Below, piece by piece: positions 39,326 through 50,292 of a stretch of DNA of 64,000 bases. The stretch spans positions 558,001 through 622,000 of the forward strand of contig CAUWAG010000010.1 of NCBI GenBank assembly GCA_963556695.1, written 5' to 3'. Below the pieces are notes generated by a model. The model was not told the origin of the DNA. It made no database searches and saw only the letters and a program-made list of their open reading frames with translations. Position 1 is the first letter of the stretch, and every line of letters begins with the position of its first letter. Source of the DNA: Anthostomella pinea. Its lineage: Eukaryota; Ascomycota; Sordariomycetes; Xylariales; Xylariaceae. Position numbers and translations under genes: made by a program.

Positions 39326-39867
39326 ATGGAATGCTTAGTGGTAGACTGCGGCGAGCCTCTGAATATGAGTATGTTAATAGTAGCCCTAATGGAATGATTA
39401 CCGAAACATCATGTAGTGGTACACATGTATGATTCACGTTTGAGGTCCTGGACCGTCACCGTATGATGATTGTGGCCGTCAATTTTAAACCTGGTGACAC
39501 GGCGCCCCAAGGCCCCTGATAACAAGGGGGCGCTTTGCTCTGTTTCCTCTCCGGCCGTCCGACGACGTGCGTGATCAGCCCCTGACGTACCTGGGCTGAA
39601 TGGTTCCTCGTTGAGTTGGTCGAGTTTAGTTATCAGTAAGTAAGCCGCCCCAAGCTCCATCTTCTCCCGAGGTTCATACTTGGCCCTGCGTATCCCAAAA
39701 GGAGCAGCGTCTGTTAAACGAACATGCTGGGTGAAGCATTACTGATTGGCGAGCGAGGTGTAGCTTTTAGAACCTTGAATAAACCCCAAAGTATAGAAAA
39801 GACCCGGCGTCTGATTCAACGGGGACATATTGAAGTCGGCCAGGCCAGTCTTGGTTCTACTTCGACT
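39326..39867. other. Convergent intergenic region
   Basis: Lies between two convergent gene ends. No feature recognised. Confidence 0.5.
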
Positions 39868-40519
39868 CTACTGCCAGTTCTTGCTCATCGTTTCCACGAT
39901 GACTCCATGATCCTCATGCTGCTTCAATCCCGACACCACCACAACAGCAACGACACCCTCGACACCCTGGACCCGAATAGGAACGGCCCCGCCATGGATG
40001 GCGTAGCCGGCCGCCTGCTCCTGACTCAGGCCGTATTTCTCCCGAAATTTGTCCTCCTGCCCCTCGAACTTGCAGTGCATAAACCATGTGCTGCACCCCC
40101 ACCTGAGCGCCGAGTTCCTCTTCCGCTGCACCCACGTCTCGTTGTCGGGCATGACACCCGAGCCGACGGCGCACTGGAATACCACCTGCCCGCCGTTGGC
40201 GAGCGAGATGGAGATCAGCGTCGGCTTCTCGGACGAGAAGGGGAGGAGGCGCGCGTAGAGGAGGTGGCCTAGCTCCCACGCGTCGTCCATGGTGAAAGAG
40301 GCGAGGGTGAAGGAGTCGCATGTCTCTTTCACCTTTTCGGCCTGTACATCCGTGTCAGATACCGTGTAGACGTCTGCAAGGGTAATGATGAATGCCAAAC
40401 CATACATCTTCTGGCGGACTCGCGATCGCAGCAGGCGATTCGGACTGCGAGGCGGCCAAGACGGCCTGCAGCCCGAACGCAGGGTTTTCATTGACACGTC
40501 TTAGGACTTTCTGCGGCAT
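39868..40519 (-). CDS. GlcG/HbpS-like (DUF336, UPF0303) protein
   Basis: Two exons, 40406-40519 and 39868-40341, 64-bp intron; 195 residues. The fold is the small heme-degrading/GlcG domain, as in yeast YBR137W. Family marks are FTMDDAWELGHLL, SISLANGGQVVFQ, GVMPDNETWVQRKRN and HGGAVPIRV near the end. The UPF0303 group is poorly characterised; links to heme binding or to tail-anchored protein insertion are known for relatives, but nothing in this sequence shows which applies. The start at 40519 gives a normal length and joins in frame through the intron. No signal peptide, so probably cytosolic. Confidence 0.87.
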
Positions 40520-41156
40520 CTTTGAACTTGCGAGGGGCGGCAGGTCAGGGGCTGATGATGAAGTTGAATGTTTGAGTGAGTACCTACGATGGGCATGACG
40601 TCGAACCTCCGCAGCAAGAGAATTACTAGTTTCTCCACTTCGGGCCCGATTCCGGGGCCGATACCTCATCAGACGACGTCAGATACCATCGATGAACAGG
40701 TTCATCGGCCGGAAGAAACAGTTTGAATCCACCTGTATGAATATAAAATGCATGCACCGAGATTATAGGGATCGTCTTATGCCAGTGTATCAGCTTACGC
40801 CGTGCCGGATGAGCTAAGCTTGATACCCCAAATGGAGAGCCTGAAGGTGACTGTGTGGGCAAACGCCATTGCATTACAAGAGTGTTGTAAGAACTGCAGA
40901 GCATGAAGGTATACATACAGGATCAATGAACTGGGCAGTCAGCTTTGATATAGGTACACCACACTGGCAGTCAAAATAGTGTATGTGGTGATGATGTGCC
41001 GCATCATAAACAGCGCCACAGTATTCACATGCAGTATGACAAGTGAGGAGGTATTTATTACGCCTGAACAACGTGTCCACCAACTAATTAACATAGTGTA
41101 ATTAACATAGTGTATATCTAGTACCAATACTCCAACATCACCGAAAGCATCCCAAT
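40520..41156. other. Intergenic
   Basis: Upstream of the GlcG-like gene and downstream of the FAD monooxygenase, both on the minus strand. No feature recognised. Confidence 0.5.
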
Positions 41157-42803
41157 CTAGTCCCAGTTGCCAGACCCGAGATCAACAGGCTTGCCGTTCC
41201 GCACATCCTCCATGATCTGGTCGATGCTCCAGGGCTCGTACTTGTATCCAGGCGGATAGTTCGGGGGCACAGAGTCAACCTGGTCGAACGGAACCCCCTG
41301 CTTGATGGTCTCGGCCATCTTGTGGTAGTTGGCGTACGCGTACGACTCGGGGTCGTGTCCCCAGACCCAGCTCGGCAGCTTGGGCTGCGCGCGCTTCGGG
41401 TCGAACTTGACCTTGCTCCAGTCGGTGTCCTGGAGCAGTTCGGCGTTGGAAAATCCGAGCTTCTGCGCGCAGGAACACCGGATGAATCGGAATCGGACGT
41501 GCGTGCGGACGGATAGTGGCACGTTCTCTTTGCCGCCGATCTGGAGACACGAGGCCAGCGAGACGGCATCCTCGATTGCCTGTGTTGCTCCGTTACCGGA
41601 GGCGGGCAGGAAAGAGTGAGCGGCATCGCCGATCTCAACCACTCGTCCGCATGGGGATGCCCATGATGGTTGGGGGTTGCGCCAGAAGAGCTCGAAGTTG
41701 ATGATGGTTTTTGGAGGGGTGAGCTTGATGAGCTCCTTGAACATAGGTGCCCATGGTGTGGGACCGACTCCCTTGTCCATGTTGGTCAGTACTTCATCGG
41801 CTTCCACGGTGTGGTTCCAGTTCTCTTCTTCGGATCCGGTGACCTATTGCACGTTAGTGAGTGGCGGCGCGGTGGGCTTCGAACACGACTTACGTCGTGA
41901 TTCATGATCCAGATACATGTTCCGGGGCGGGTCAGTGTCATTGCATATGTTCCTGGGCTGTGGGCAGCGCGGTCAGTCACAACCTCTTATTAGAATGTGC
42001 GAAGATCAGGTCATCAACTTACCCAAGCCATGTTCTGATGATGGGTTCGCCACCATTCTCACCGACCATTTTGAAGAACTCCTTCACCTCTGGGTTCTTA
42101 TCCAAATGGTGGATGGGGAAGGCTGCTCTCCACATCGCCCGGCCGGAGCTCATGGCTCTTACTTGGCCACCAACGAGCTTCTGGGATTTTGAGCCCACGC
42201 CATCTGCCGCGATGACAATGTCGGCCTCGAACCGCTCACCCTGGTCAGTGACGACACCGGCCTTCCCGCGCTCCTCGTCCTCCCAATAGTCGACAACTCT
42301 CTTGCCGAACTGGACTTTGACGCCCAGCTTCTCGACTTGGTTGACGAACATCTTGTAGACCAACGGTCGCATCTGGAACGTCCCTGGCGGAGTGTTCGGG
42401 TCCATGCCCGCAGAACGCAGCCGGTCGGCCACCTTCAGAGGAGGGATCATGCGCTCGCCATTATGCTTGAACGTCTCGATCCAGGCGTTTTTCATGGAGA
42501 TCTCGTCATACTCCTTCGACAGCTCTGGCCAGTGGCGGAAGAACTTCGTAGCGCTGTGGCCCATGAAGTACATGTCACCTAGATTCCCATCAGTAGCCAT
42601 TCTGCTGCTCATCGCCTGCCTCGCGACATACCTGCAGTGTTGATGTCTGCGTTTCGCTCGAGGACGCGCACAGTATGTCCCTTGCGAATGCACTCGATAG
42701 AAGCCGTCAATCCAGCCAGTCCTGTGCCTATGATGAGGACATCGATGCCGGTCTGTGGGTATGTGCCCACGGGCTCGCAGTCATTATTCTGGATAGAGCC
42801 CAT
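41157..42803 (-). CDS. FAD-dependent aromatic monooxygenase (salicylate hydroxylase-like)
   Basis: Four exons: 42632-42803, 42023-42578, 41894-41957, 41157-41843; 492 residues. Group A flavoprotein monooxygenases use NAD(P)H and O2 to hydroxylate aromatic or polyketide substrates. The FAD motif is IIGTGLAG (G26-x-G28-x2-G31), the DG motif is AADGVGSKS, and the GD motif is VEIGDAAHSFLPASGNG. No signal peptide or C-terminal anchor was seen. The gene is head-to-head with a cytochrome P450 gene 1.5 kb away, and DUF1772, SnoaL-like and NmrA-like genes follow, which suggests a shared oxidative pathway. The substrate is unknown. Confidence 0.92.
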
Positions 42804-44337
42804 GTTGCGCGAATGATGGTGCCCTGTGGTGTCCTGGTAGAGTTGCGTTGGCAGCGTTTGGGTGTTTGAGAAGCGAGCTTAATGTTTGAACAGATCTGTA
42901 TAAGACAGTCTGTAGTTGTGAGCGGTATGAGTCGGGAGTGGTGTCACAGTAAGGACTGACAGTATTGGACAGGAATGCCATTGCACCAGTCACCACTTGA
43001 GACTTGGGCACAGACGATGGTAATAAGCTGCCCGGCCTAGATCCGGCTATGGTCATTCAGAGCTAACACGGCATCATCACTGTGCTGAATTCTCCACGCA
43101 AGGGCCGGCACCTGGCGCGGGTGGGACAGTCACACAAGCTCGGGACCGAGATTTCGCAGGACCTTGCATTCCCGGATACCCGTGCGCGCGACGTTCGCCC
43201 ATATATTCACAATGTAACATCTACCGTAATTGTCGCTGCTAATCGCGCAAATGTCCCCTACCTGTTCATCGGATTATAAGGGGAAGTCCGCAAAGAAGCG
43301 GTATGGAATGATCGAGGTCGTGGCGAGAGACTGGAAATAACGGGCGATGATTCATGATTCTCGAGCGCGACCCTCATAGACCATGGCGTTAAGGTATTTC
43401 AGCTAATCACCATTGGTCTTGGCCATTAAGGTTCTCAAGGAAAGTCTACGCATCTACGAGGCGTTTATAGCGTTGAGGCTCAATTGTGCCAAGCCCGGAT
43501 CTCCAGGACCCAGGGTTTAAAAGGGGAGGCAGCACATATCAGGCTTCGAGACAGGGGGCTGAATAGATGGCACACACGCACCGATCTATCTATGCCACTA
43601 TGGATTTCTTGTGTTCGCAAGGACTTTTTGCAAAGTGCAAACCCATGCATGGGCTTTCGCTTCAAGGTCCGTAGATTGTTGGCAGGCCATTTGCTTCGAT
43701 GTTCTGCACCACGCCCGTCCCGGGCGAGGTGAAATCGACCAAACTAAACATGGAAATCATCGCGATTCAGGACATCCAATCTCCATATCCACATATCATC
43801 CAGACGAACTGGTTTCCACATAGGGAGCCCTGATGGCGGTTGCATCGGCAACTACTTCGATGTGACTATCCGAACCTCAGCAGGCTTACCTTCCCCTGTG
43901 CAGACTGGCTTCGGTGATGTGGTCAGACCTGGGATGAGATAGCGATCACCCAGCGATATGCTCTGACCTCGCGTCTCACTTGGTGTGGCGCACCCCTTTT
44001 GTATAATGACGGTATCTGGTTGGTGCGGGCTAGTGTGAGACACACCTGTTCTCGAGCACGATAGACTTTTGCCTCGCAAATCTTGCTGCTCTGAGCGTGT
44101 CGCGTCCACCGCAGTGGCGCCAACTGCTGGTTGCCATGACCCCCTTGCTCGTAACACTCAGCACAGGCTGACCATGTACGTGCACGTGGTCTCGAAGGTT
44201 CCCCTTTGCCCGTCCAGGCCAAAGGGGACAGTCATGACCCGTGATCTCTATATGTGCTTCCCCCCTTCCTGGTTACTTGTTCAGTTTCCTGTTTCCCATG
44301 TTCTTTGAGGTACACAGTTGGCTTCTTGCTAGTCAAC
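42804..44337. other. Divergent promoter between FAD monooxygenase and P450 genes
   Basis: 1.5 kb between two divergent start codons. No protein-like frame. A shared regulatory region is possible. Confidence 0.5.
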
Positions 44338-46248
44338 ATGCAACTGTCGCTCATAGCCCTAGGCGTGGCCCTCATCGGCTTCGCCGTCTATCATCTCGTG
44401 AGGGAGTATAGACACATCAACAACAAGAAGAAGATCCCTGGTCCGACACTACTACCATTCATCGGGCGTATCCACGATCTTCCCATCGACTTCATGTGGC
44501 TCAAGTTTCAAGAATGGGCACAGCAGTACAGCGGGGAGAATGGGTTCTACATGACGGAAATGCTGGGCTCCAAGTTCCTGGTCATCACGGACGAGAAGGT
44601 GGCAGAGGAACTCCTGATCAAGCGAGCGAGGTACAACTCGGATCGGCCAGTTATAAGATCGCTGTTCGACTCTAAGAGTACTCACGGGTCTGGGGAGTAT
44701 TTACCATTGATGGGAAAGAACAGTGAGTTCTGCAACAGTCAAGACCTCACTGTATTACTGACATATTCAGAGTACTGGGCTCGTCAGCGCAAGCTCACAC
44801 ATGGATACTTGACGGAGGCGAGCAATGAACACTACTACGGAGTCATGTACCACGAGTCGAAACGATGGATGGCAAGGTTGATCGAGAATCCCGACGATTT
44901 TCGGTTTTCCCTTGAGGATATGGCATCGAAAGTCATGTGTCAGCTGACGTGGGACGATCCAAGTCTCAGCGAGTACTGCACCAAGAGTGCATGGGGGTTG
45001 CTAACGCAAATGTCACCCGCCGGTCCTCTCACCAACGTCCTGACGCCCCTGTGGCATCTCCCTCTCCCGCTCAACCCATGGAAGCGAGCTGAGTACAAGC
45101 GCCACGACGAGCAGCAGGCCTGGTGGATGGAACGGTTGCTCACGACTTCCGACAAGATGGACCGTGGACAACAGCGACCATGCTTCACACGGAAGTATCT
45201 CGAGACGGGACACAATCGTTCCAAACTCGATGGCGACCACGAGGCATCCTCCGTCATTGGCATGATGGCACTTGTCGGTATTTTCACCGTGGCTGGTCCA
45301 TTGTCGTACTGGCTGGTTTCCATGGTGCACCACCCCCACTGGCAAGCTTCTGTGCAGAAGGAGATCGATGATAACTGTAAGGGGCGGATGCCGACGCTTG
45401 AGGACACGCCGAAGTTGCCCATCTTGAGAGCTTGCATCAAGGAAACAATGCGCTGGAAACCGAACGTCCCTACTGGTAAGTCCGAGACCCTTATCCGGTA
45501 CTTCCGTACTGATCTAAATACCCTACAGGAGTCGCACATGAGATGGAAGCCGACGACGTGTACCGAGGATACTTCCTCCCCAAGGGCACGAGAATCCTTC
45601 CTCTCGATTGGTACGTTCTTCCGATCCTACGATGTTCTGATCGTGTCACTCACGTTATACAGGGCGTTTATGCGGAACGCGGAGAAGTACCCCGACCCAG
45701 AGAACTTCCGCCCAGAGCGGTGGCTGGATCCCGGCTGGCCAACGTACCGAGAGCCTCTCACCGAGTACCCGACAATCAAGGGTATGACGTCCTTCGGCTT
45801 CGGTCAGCGCCAATGTCTTGGCCAGACGGTCACGCAAGACGAGTTGATTGTTGCCTGCGGCGCGTTGAGCTGGTGCTTCAACCTCAAGCCCAAGCAAGAC
45901 CCGATTACCGGCTACGACCTTCCGGTTCCCCTTGACAAGTCCAACTCCCTACTCATCATCAAGCCCGACCCGTTCCAGATGGCATTCGAGCCACGCAACG
46001 AGGCCCGAAAGCAGGAGGCTCTCCGTCTGTGGGCCGTGTCAGACGCTCAAGATCAGCGAGAACGAGCGGCGTTCGCCAAGGGTGCTGAAGCTGAAAAGCT
46101 CTCTGATGTTTATGAAGCAGTTGACATGAGCTACGTGCCCGAGAAAGAAGCTGTGCTGGTGAAAGCCAATGAGATCCAGAAAGACGAGATCTTGTGCACT
46201 TCGATTGGCAACGTAGAGGTGGAGGTGAAGGTGGCGGTTGGTGCTTAG
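44338..46248 (+). CDS. Cytochrome P450 monooxygenase
   Basis: Four exons: 44338-44722, 44771-45475, 45529-45610, 45663-46248; 585 residues. The N-terminus has a membrane anchor (SLIALGVALIGFAVYHLV) and a proline hinge (KKKIPGPTLLPFIG), placing it on the ER membrane. The K-helix ExxR is ETMR, the PERF-type motif is FRPERW, and the heme loop is FGFGQRQCLG with Cys442. The sequence around I-helix (VGIFTVAGPLSYW) lacks a standard AGxxT. The tail after the heme loop is about 140 residues, longer than usual, and ends in a charged stretch. The organisation resembles OrdA-like P450s of polyketide pathways. The frame is open upstream to 44254, but ATG 44338 places the anchor at the N-terminus as usual. 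Confidence 0.93.
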   Translation: MQLSLIALGVALIGFAVYHLVREYRHINNKKKIPGPTLLPFIGRIHDLPIDFMWLKFQEWAQQYSGENGFYMTEMLGSKFLVITDEKVAEELLIKRARYNSDRPVIRSLFDSKSTHGSGEYLPLMGKNSEFCNSQDLTVLLTYSEYWARQRKLTHGYLTEASNEHYYGVMYHESKRWMARLIENPDDFRFSLEDMASKVMCQLTWDDPSLSEYCTKSAWGLLTQMSPAGPLTNVLTPLWHLPLPLNPWKRAEYKRHDEQQAWWMERLLTTSDKMDRGQQRPCFTRKYLETGHNRSKLDGDHEASSVIGMMALVGIFTVAGPLSYWLVSMVHHPHWQASVQKEIDDNCKGRMPTLEDTPKLPILRACIKETMRWKPNVPTGKSETLIRYFRTDLNTLQESHMRWKPTTCTEDTSSPRARESFLSIGTFFRSYDVLIVSLTLYRAFMRNAEKYPDPENFRPERWLDPGWPTYREPLTEYPTIKGMTSFGFGQRQCLGQTVTQDELIVACGALSWCFNLKPKQDPITGYDLPVPLDKSNSLLIIKPDPFQMAFEPRNEARKQEALRLWAVSDAQDQRERAAFAKGAEAEKLSDVYEAVDMSYVPEKEAVLVKANEIQKDEILCTSIGNVEVEVKVAVGA

Positions 46249-47161
46249 ATTTGGTTCAACGTGCGTAGCACAATACCCATCGTAGTTGTCTCTGTCCAGG
46301 AGGCTGTCGGACAGTAATAGGGAGGAGTACACGCGGGATGGACTACCTCGACAGCCACGTTCAGTCTGCTTTCCTTCGAGCTATATGTACTACAGATATT
46401 TCGTCTTATATCGCACTCATTTACATAGATAGAGATTCAAACTGGGTTATTTCGTGGAAGCAATCTTTGTCAAGCTGTGAAACCAATCCTTACACCTAAT
46501 ATGAGTATGAGTTTACTGCGGACTATCTCTAGCTGAAGGCGGCTGTCACGCCTCAAACACCTACCAGGAGGGCGGCGATGGTCTCCACGAGGCAGTGTGT
46601 TCCACGATGATTGATTGATTGGTGACTCGTTACGTCTCGAAGGTCCCGAGGGGACGGAATGTCACGATACAGTCGATAGTACCTGGGCTAGAGGCTAATG
46701 TCAGCACCAGCAAACCTTCGGAACGCATTCGGCGGTGTATTAGGGGGGAGGGGAAAAAGAAACTAGCATCGGACGCCCGCCGAATGGGTGTGCGTCCCCA
46801 AAACCTTGTTGCACGCATAGGACCCGTGCAAGTTAGTCCAAGGTCCGGCACACGGCTGATCAAAGGACCTTGGCGCAGCTCTCGGATGACCACGGTAGCA
46901 AATCAAGCACCGTCATCACTGAGGGTCAGTCCGCATCCCACCATACCGCGCGGACTACCCTCTCACGGAGTCCTCGCATGGTCGGACATCTACTTTGGGG
47001 CGACTAGTCTCTGGGCCTTGGGCGGCCTTCTGGCATATATGTCAGACTCGTGCATGTTTTCACGACCTGCACCGACGAGGTCCACGAATCCAACTGACTA
47101 CATGCATTGACACCCTGACACGACGAAGCACACGAAGTCTCACCCGCCCACTCACGCAACC
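46249..47161. other. Intergenic
   Basis: Between the P450 and DUF1772 genes, same strand. Open frames here have no family features. Confidence 0.5.
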
Positions 47162-47765
47162 ATGTCTGTCGTCCCCCAAGCTGTCGTAGGCACCACGATC
47201 GCCTTCTCCTTCATCCTGTTCGGTGAGTATCAGACAGCAGATTCCCTACGGATTGAGTACAGCGCTCATATATTCACGACAAGGCAATGCGATCACGCAG
47301 TCCTTCATGGGCGTGCCAGCACTGCTGGTAGACTTCCCCGCGCCCTCGTCGCCCGACCACGCCGCGCGCGCCCACCTCCTGGGCAGGCAGTGGCCCGTCT
47401 TCTGGGCCGTGGGCAACGTCTTCTTCCGCCCGATCAGCACGCTGGGCATCTTCGGGTACGCCTACACGTCGTGGGCCGCGGCCAACCAGCAGCAGGGACT
47501 CGTCGGCGGCAACCCGCTGGGCGACTGGCGGCTGTACGCCGTCTCGGCGCTGTGCCACCTCGTCACCGTCATCCACTCGGCGCTCAACATGCAGCCTATC
47601 AACGAGAAGCTGGACGCGCTATCGGAGCCCAAGGGCAGCAGCAGGGTCGACCACAAGGAAGCTGAGAAGTACGCTCGCCGATGGATCAAGTACAATACCG
47701 TGCGCATCATCACCCCCGTTGTGGCCGGGTCGCTGGCGCTGTGGCAGACTATCCAGAAGCACTGA
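47162..47765 (+). CDS. DUF1772 membrane protein (anthrone oxygenase-like)
   Basis: Two exons, 47162-47222 and 47284-47765, 61-bp intron; 180 residues. DUF1772 members include fungal anthrone oxygenases such as HypC and EncC, which oxidise an anthrone to an anthraquinone, and many proteins of unknown role. The layout fits: a first hydrophobic helix split by the intron (TTIAFSFILF/GNAITQSFMG), further membrane segments (PVFWAVGNVFFRPISTLGIFGYAY, LYAVSALCHLVTVIHSAL), and the conserved C-terminal RRWIKYNTVRIITPVVAG. It stands near P450, FAD monooxygenase and NmrA-like genes, as in several polyketide clusters. The enzymatic role is inferred. Confidence 0.85.
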
Positions 47766-48395
47766 TTGTCAGGGTGATTGATGAGGCAGTACCTAAGGTC
47801 CAGTCGGACAACTAGGGGAGTCCAGGAGCACGCATCATAGATATTGGATTTGGGGTATAGCTTGGTAGGGTCGCTGTGATTGGTGTGAATCTCGTGTCGA
47901 TGCTGAGTCACATTGGTGATGGTAGGAAGAGATAGATGGTAGAAATGAATATAATCCTGGTGCATTGGTCGGACAATTTTCATGCATTGGCCGTCAATAG
48001 TTCATGATGCCGTGTATTCCTAGTACAACATGAACTTACACACGTGGGCCGTTAACAGTCCAATCATCTTGAGTACATACATGTAGTCTTCGGATAGGGG
48101 GGAAATTTGGACCAGTGTCAGGGACCAAGACACTTCCGAATAGTAAAGTACAACGCTCAACCATTGTGTATCCCAAGCAACCGCCATGGTAGAACTTAAT
48201 TTACTTTGAGACAAAGTTTCAAAACCGCCTGACAATATAATGAACTGATGGTGTATATTGTGCGGGGTATTAAGTTATTGTGTAGCGTTGACTTGATGAG
48301 CCCAGACCAGCCAACGATGCTTCCAGGATCAAAATAACGTTTGCACCAAGTAAACCTTAGCAAGCCGACCACCGCAACCAACTGGGTAGATCCTG
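47766..48395. other. Convergent intergenic region
   Basis: Between convergent gene ends. No feature recognised. Confidence 0.5.
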
Positions 48396-48905
48396 TCAAG
48401 AGACCACACCCAGTTCCGGCCCCTCAGACCCCAGGTTAGTAGTGGGCGCTTCAAAGTCCTTGGGTTTGTGCTTCCGCGCCATCTCCATGGCCTTGGCGCT
48501 ATCCACGAACTCCTTGACGCCGACGACCTGAGTTCCGTCGTCGGACAGCGTGATCATCATGATGCACTCGTTTGTCCACACGCCCTTCCCGCCCTTCAGC
48601 ACCCCCTGCATGTGCGCGTGTACCACCACGACCCCGGACGCGCCGTCGTCGACCATGGACTGCGGGACCATCCGAAACTCGTCGAACACGCCGAAGATCC
48701 CTGCTGCGTGGTGCGCGAAGGATTCCTTGTTGCGCGGGGGCATAGCTAGGCTCTCGGGCAGGACGTGGTGCTCGAAGTTTTGGGCCAGGGGCTCGAGCAG
48801 TCGGGGAACCGAGAGACTGCCATAGCCGTCGAGTAGAGTGTTGACAGTGGCCATGCGTTGTGATTTGCTTGCCTGTGCGGGTTGCTGCTGCTGGTTGGTA
48901 TCCAT
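48396..48905 (-). CDS. SnoaL/NTF2-like small protein
   Basis: Single exon, 169 residues. The predicted pattern (an N-terminal helix with LLDGYGSLSVPRLLEPLAQNFEHHVLPESL, then strands such as GVVVVHAHMQGV and WTNECIMMITLSDDGTQVVGVKEFVDS) is that of the NTF2/SnoaL fold, which includes polyketide cyclases and many small-molecule binding proteins. The short Gln-rich N-terminus is probably disordered. The C-terminal ~25 residues are beyond the domain. The catalytic role, if any, is unknown. Its place between DUF1772 and NmrA-like genes suits a pathway accessory enzyme. Confidence 0.8.
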   Translation of the reverse strand: MDTNQQQQPAQASKSQRMATVNTLLDGYGSLSVPRLLEPLAQNFEHHVLPESLAMPPRNKESFAHHAAGIFGVFDEFRMVPQSMVDDGASGVVVVHAHMQGVLKGGKGVWTNECIMMITLSDDGTQVVGVKEFVDSAKAMEMARKHKPKDFEAPTTNLGSEGPELGVVS

Positions 48906-49353
48906 GACGAATGTGGCTCGAATGGATGTATGTGTGTAGGGGTGGTGGTGCTCATATGGGATAAGCTTCGGCAGCGAGCATGCGGTTCGGCAATAAGGTA
49001 GAGATGAGATGCCTGGAGGGTGACTAAATAGTCGACCAATGCTGCAACCGGACTCCCGACAGGGTGACTCCCGGACTGGGGAATATGCGTGCGCCTGGGC
49101 AGTATGCTAGGTCTGATGCCCCGTTCGGTGCCCGATCCGTAACGCCGGGTGTGGGATTGAGTTTACGGACAACCACCTAGTTGGTGTAACTAGAACGACA
49201 TGATGACCTCAACGATTCCCAAACCCTTGATAACTGTACCATTGTTCCTACCCTACAGCAGCTCCGCGACCTTCCTATTCTATTCCAACTCTAGACGACA
49301 CCAAAGTGGCGTACCACTCGCATCTTTCTCCCGATACACTATTATCCATTAAT
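48906..49353. other. Divergent promoter between SnoaL-like and NmrA-like genes
   Basis: About 450 bp between two divergent starts. No other feature recognised. Confidence 0.5.
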
Positions 49354-50292
49354 ATGTCCAAGACTATTCTCGTTACCGGCGCTACCGGCAAGCAGGGTGG
49401 CGCCGTCATCAACGCCCTCCTCAGCCAATCAATCGAGAACTTCACCATCCTCGCCGTGACCCGCGATGCCTCGAGCACTAGCGCCAAGGAGCTGTCCGCG
49501 AAATCCCCTGACATCAAGCTGGTAGAAGGTAACCTCGATGACGTCCCGGGGCTCTTCGAGGAGGCCCACGGCGTTGCCGGGGAGCACATCTGGGGCGTCT
49601 ACTCAGTCCAGGTCTCGATGGGCAAGGGTGTGACCTTCGAAGGAGAGGTCAAGCAGGGCAGGGACCTCATCGACGAGTCCGTCAAGACCGGCGTGAAGCA
49701 CTTCGTCTACAGCAGCGTCGAGCGCGGCGGCGACGAGAAATCGTGGCACAACGAGACCCCTATCCCCCATTTCCAGAGCAAATGCTACATCGAGAGGCAT
49801 CTGCGAGACGTCACCGCATCGGGCAACTCTGGCGAGGACATGGGCTGGACGATCCTTCGGCCGGTCGCCTTCATGGACAACCTGGCGCCCGGATTCCCGA
49901 CCAAGGTCTTCCTGGCGGCAATGCGAAACTGGGTTGGTCAGAAGCCCGTCCAGTGGGTGGCCACCTCGGACATTGGCGTGTTCGCAGCAAAGGCATTCAC
50001 TGCCCCGCACTACTGGAATCGCAAGGCAGTCGGACTTGCTGGCGACGAGCTCACCTTTGACCAGCTCAGCGAGTCGTTTGAGAAGGCTACGGGCAAGCCT
50101 GCCCCGGTGGCCCCTTGGTTCTTTGGGAGCGCGCTGACCTACATGGTCACTGAGCTGCGTTTGATGATTGGTTGGTTTGCCAGTGACGGGTACAGGGCAG
50201 ATATCAAGGCCCGACGCAAGGACCATCCTGGGATGTTGACCTTGGAGCAGTGGTTGGACAAAGAAGGCCCTTTTGTGACGCTAGGTCGTTGA
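49354..50292 (+). CDS. NmrA-like family NAD(P)-binding protein
   Basis: Single exon, 312 residues. It is an atypical short-chain dehydrogenase/reductase with the N-terminal dinucleotide motif ILVTGATGKQGG (G9-x2-G12-x2-G15). Other marks are FVYSSVERGG, WTILRPVAFMDNL and VATSDIGVFAAKAF. Some members are redox-sensing regulators (NmrA, HSCARG) and others are oxidoreductases of polyketide pathways (AflX/OrdB). The active-site Tyr-x3-Lys of classical SDRs is not evident, so either role is open. An in-frame ATG at 49306 would add 16 residues in front of the nucleotide motif and is less likely. Confidence 0.92.
   Translation: MSKTILVTGATGKQGGAVINALLSQSIENFTILAVTRDASSTSAKELSAKSPDIKLVEGNLDDVPGLFEEAHGVAGEHIWGVYSVQVSMGKGVTFEGEVKQGRDLIDESVKTGVKHFVYSSVERGGDEKSWHNETPIPHFQSKCYIERHLRDVTASGNSGEDMGWTILRPVAFMDNLAPGFPTKVFLAAMRNWVGQKPVQWVATSDIGVFAAKAFTAPHYWNRKAVGLAGDELTFDQLSESFEKATGKPAPVAPWFFGSALTYMVTELRLMIGWFASDGYRADIKARRKDHPGMLTLEQWLDKEGPFVTLGR

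Noticed and set aside
44254..44337. Earlier start for the P450
   Set aside because: It would put 28 residues in front of the membrane anchor; ATG 44338 is the normal arrangement.
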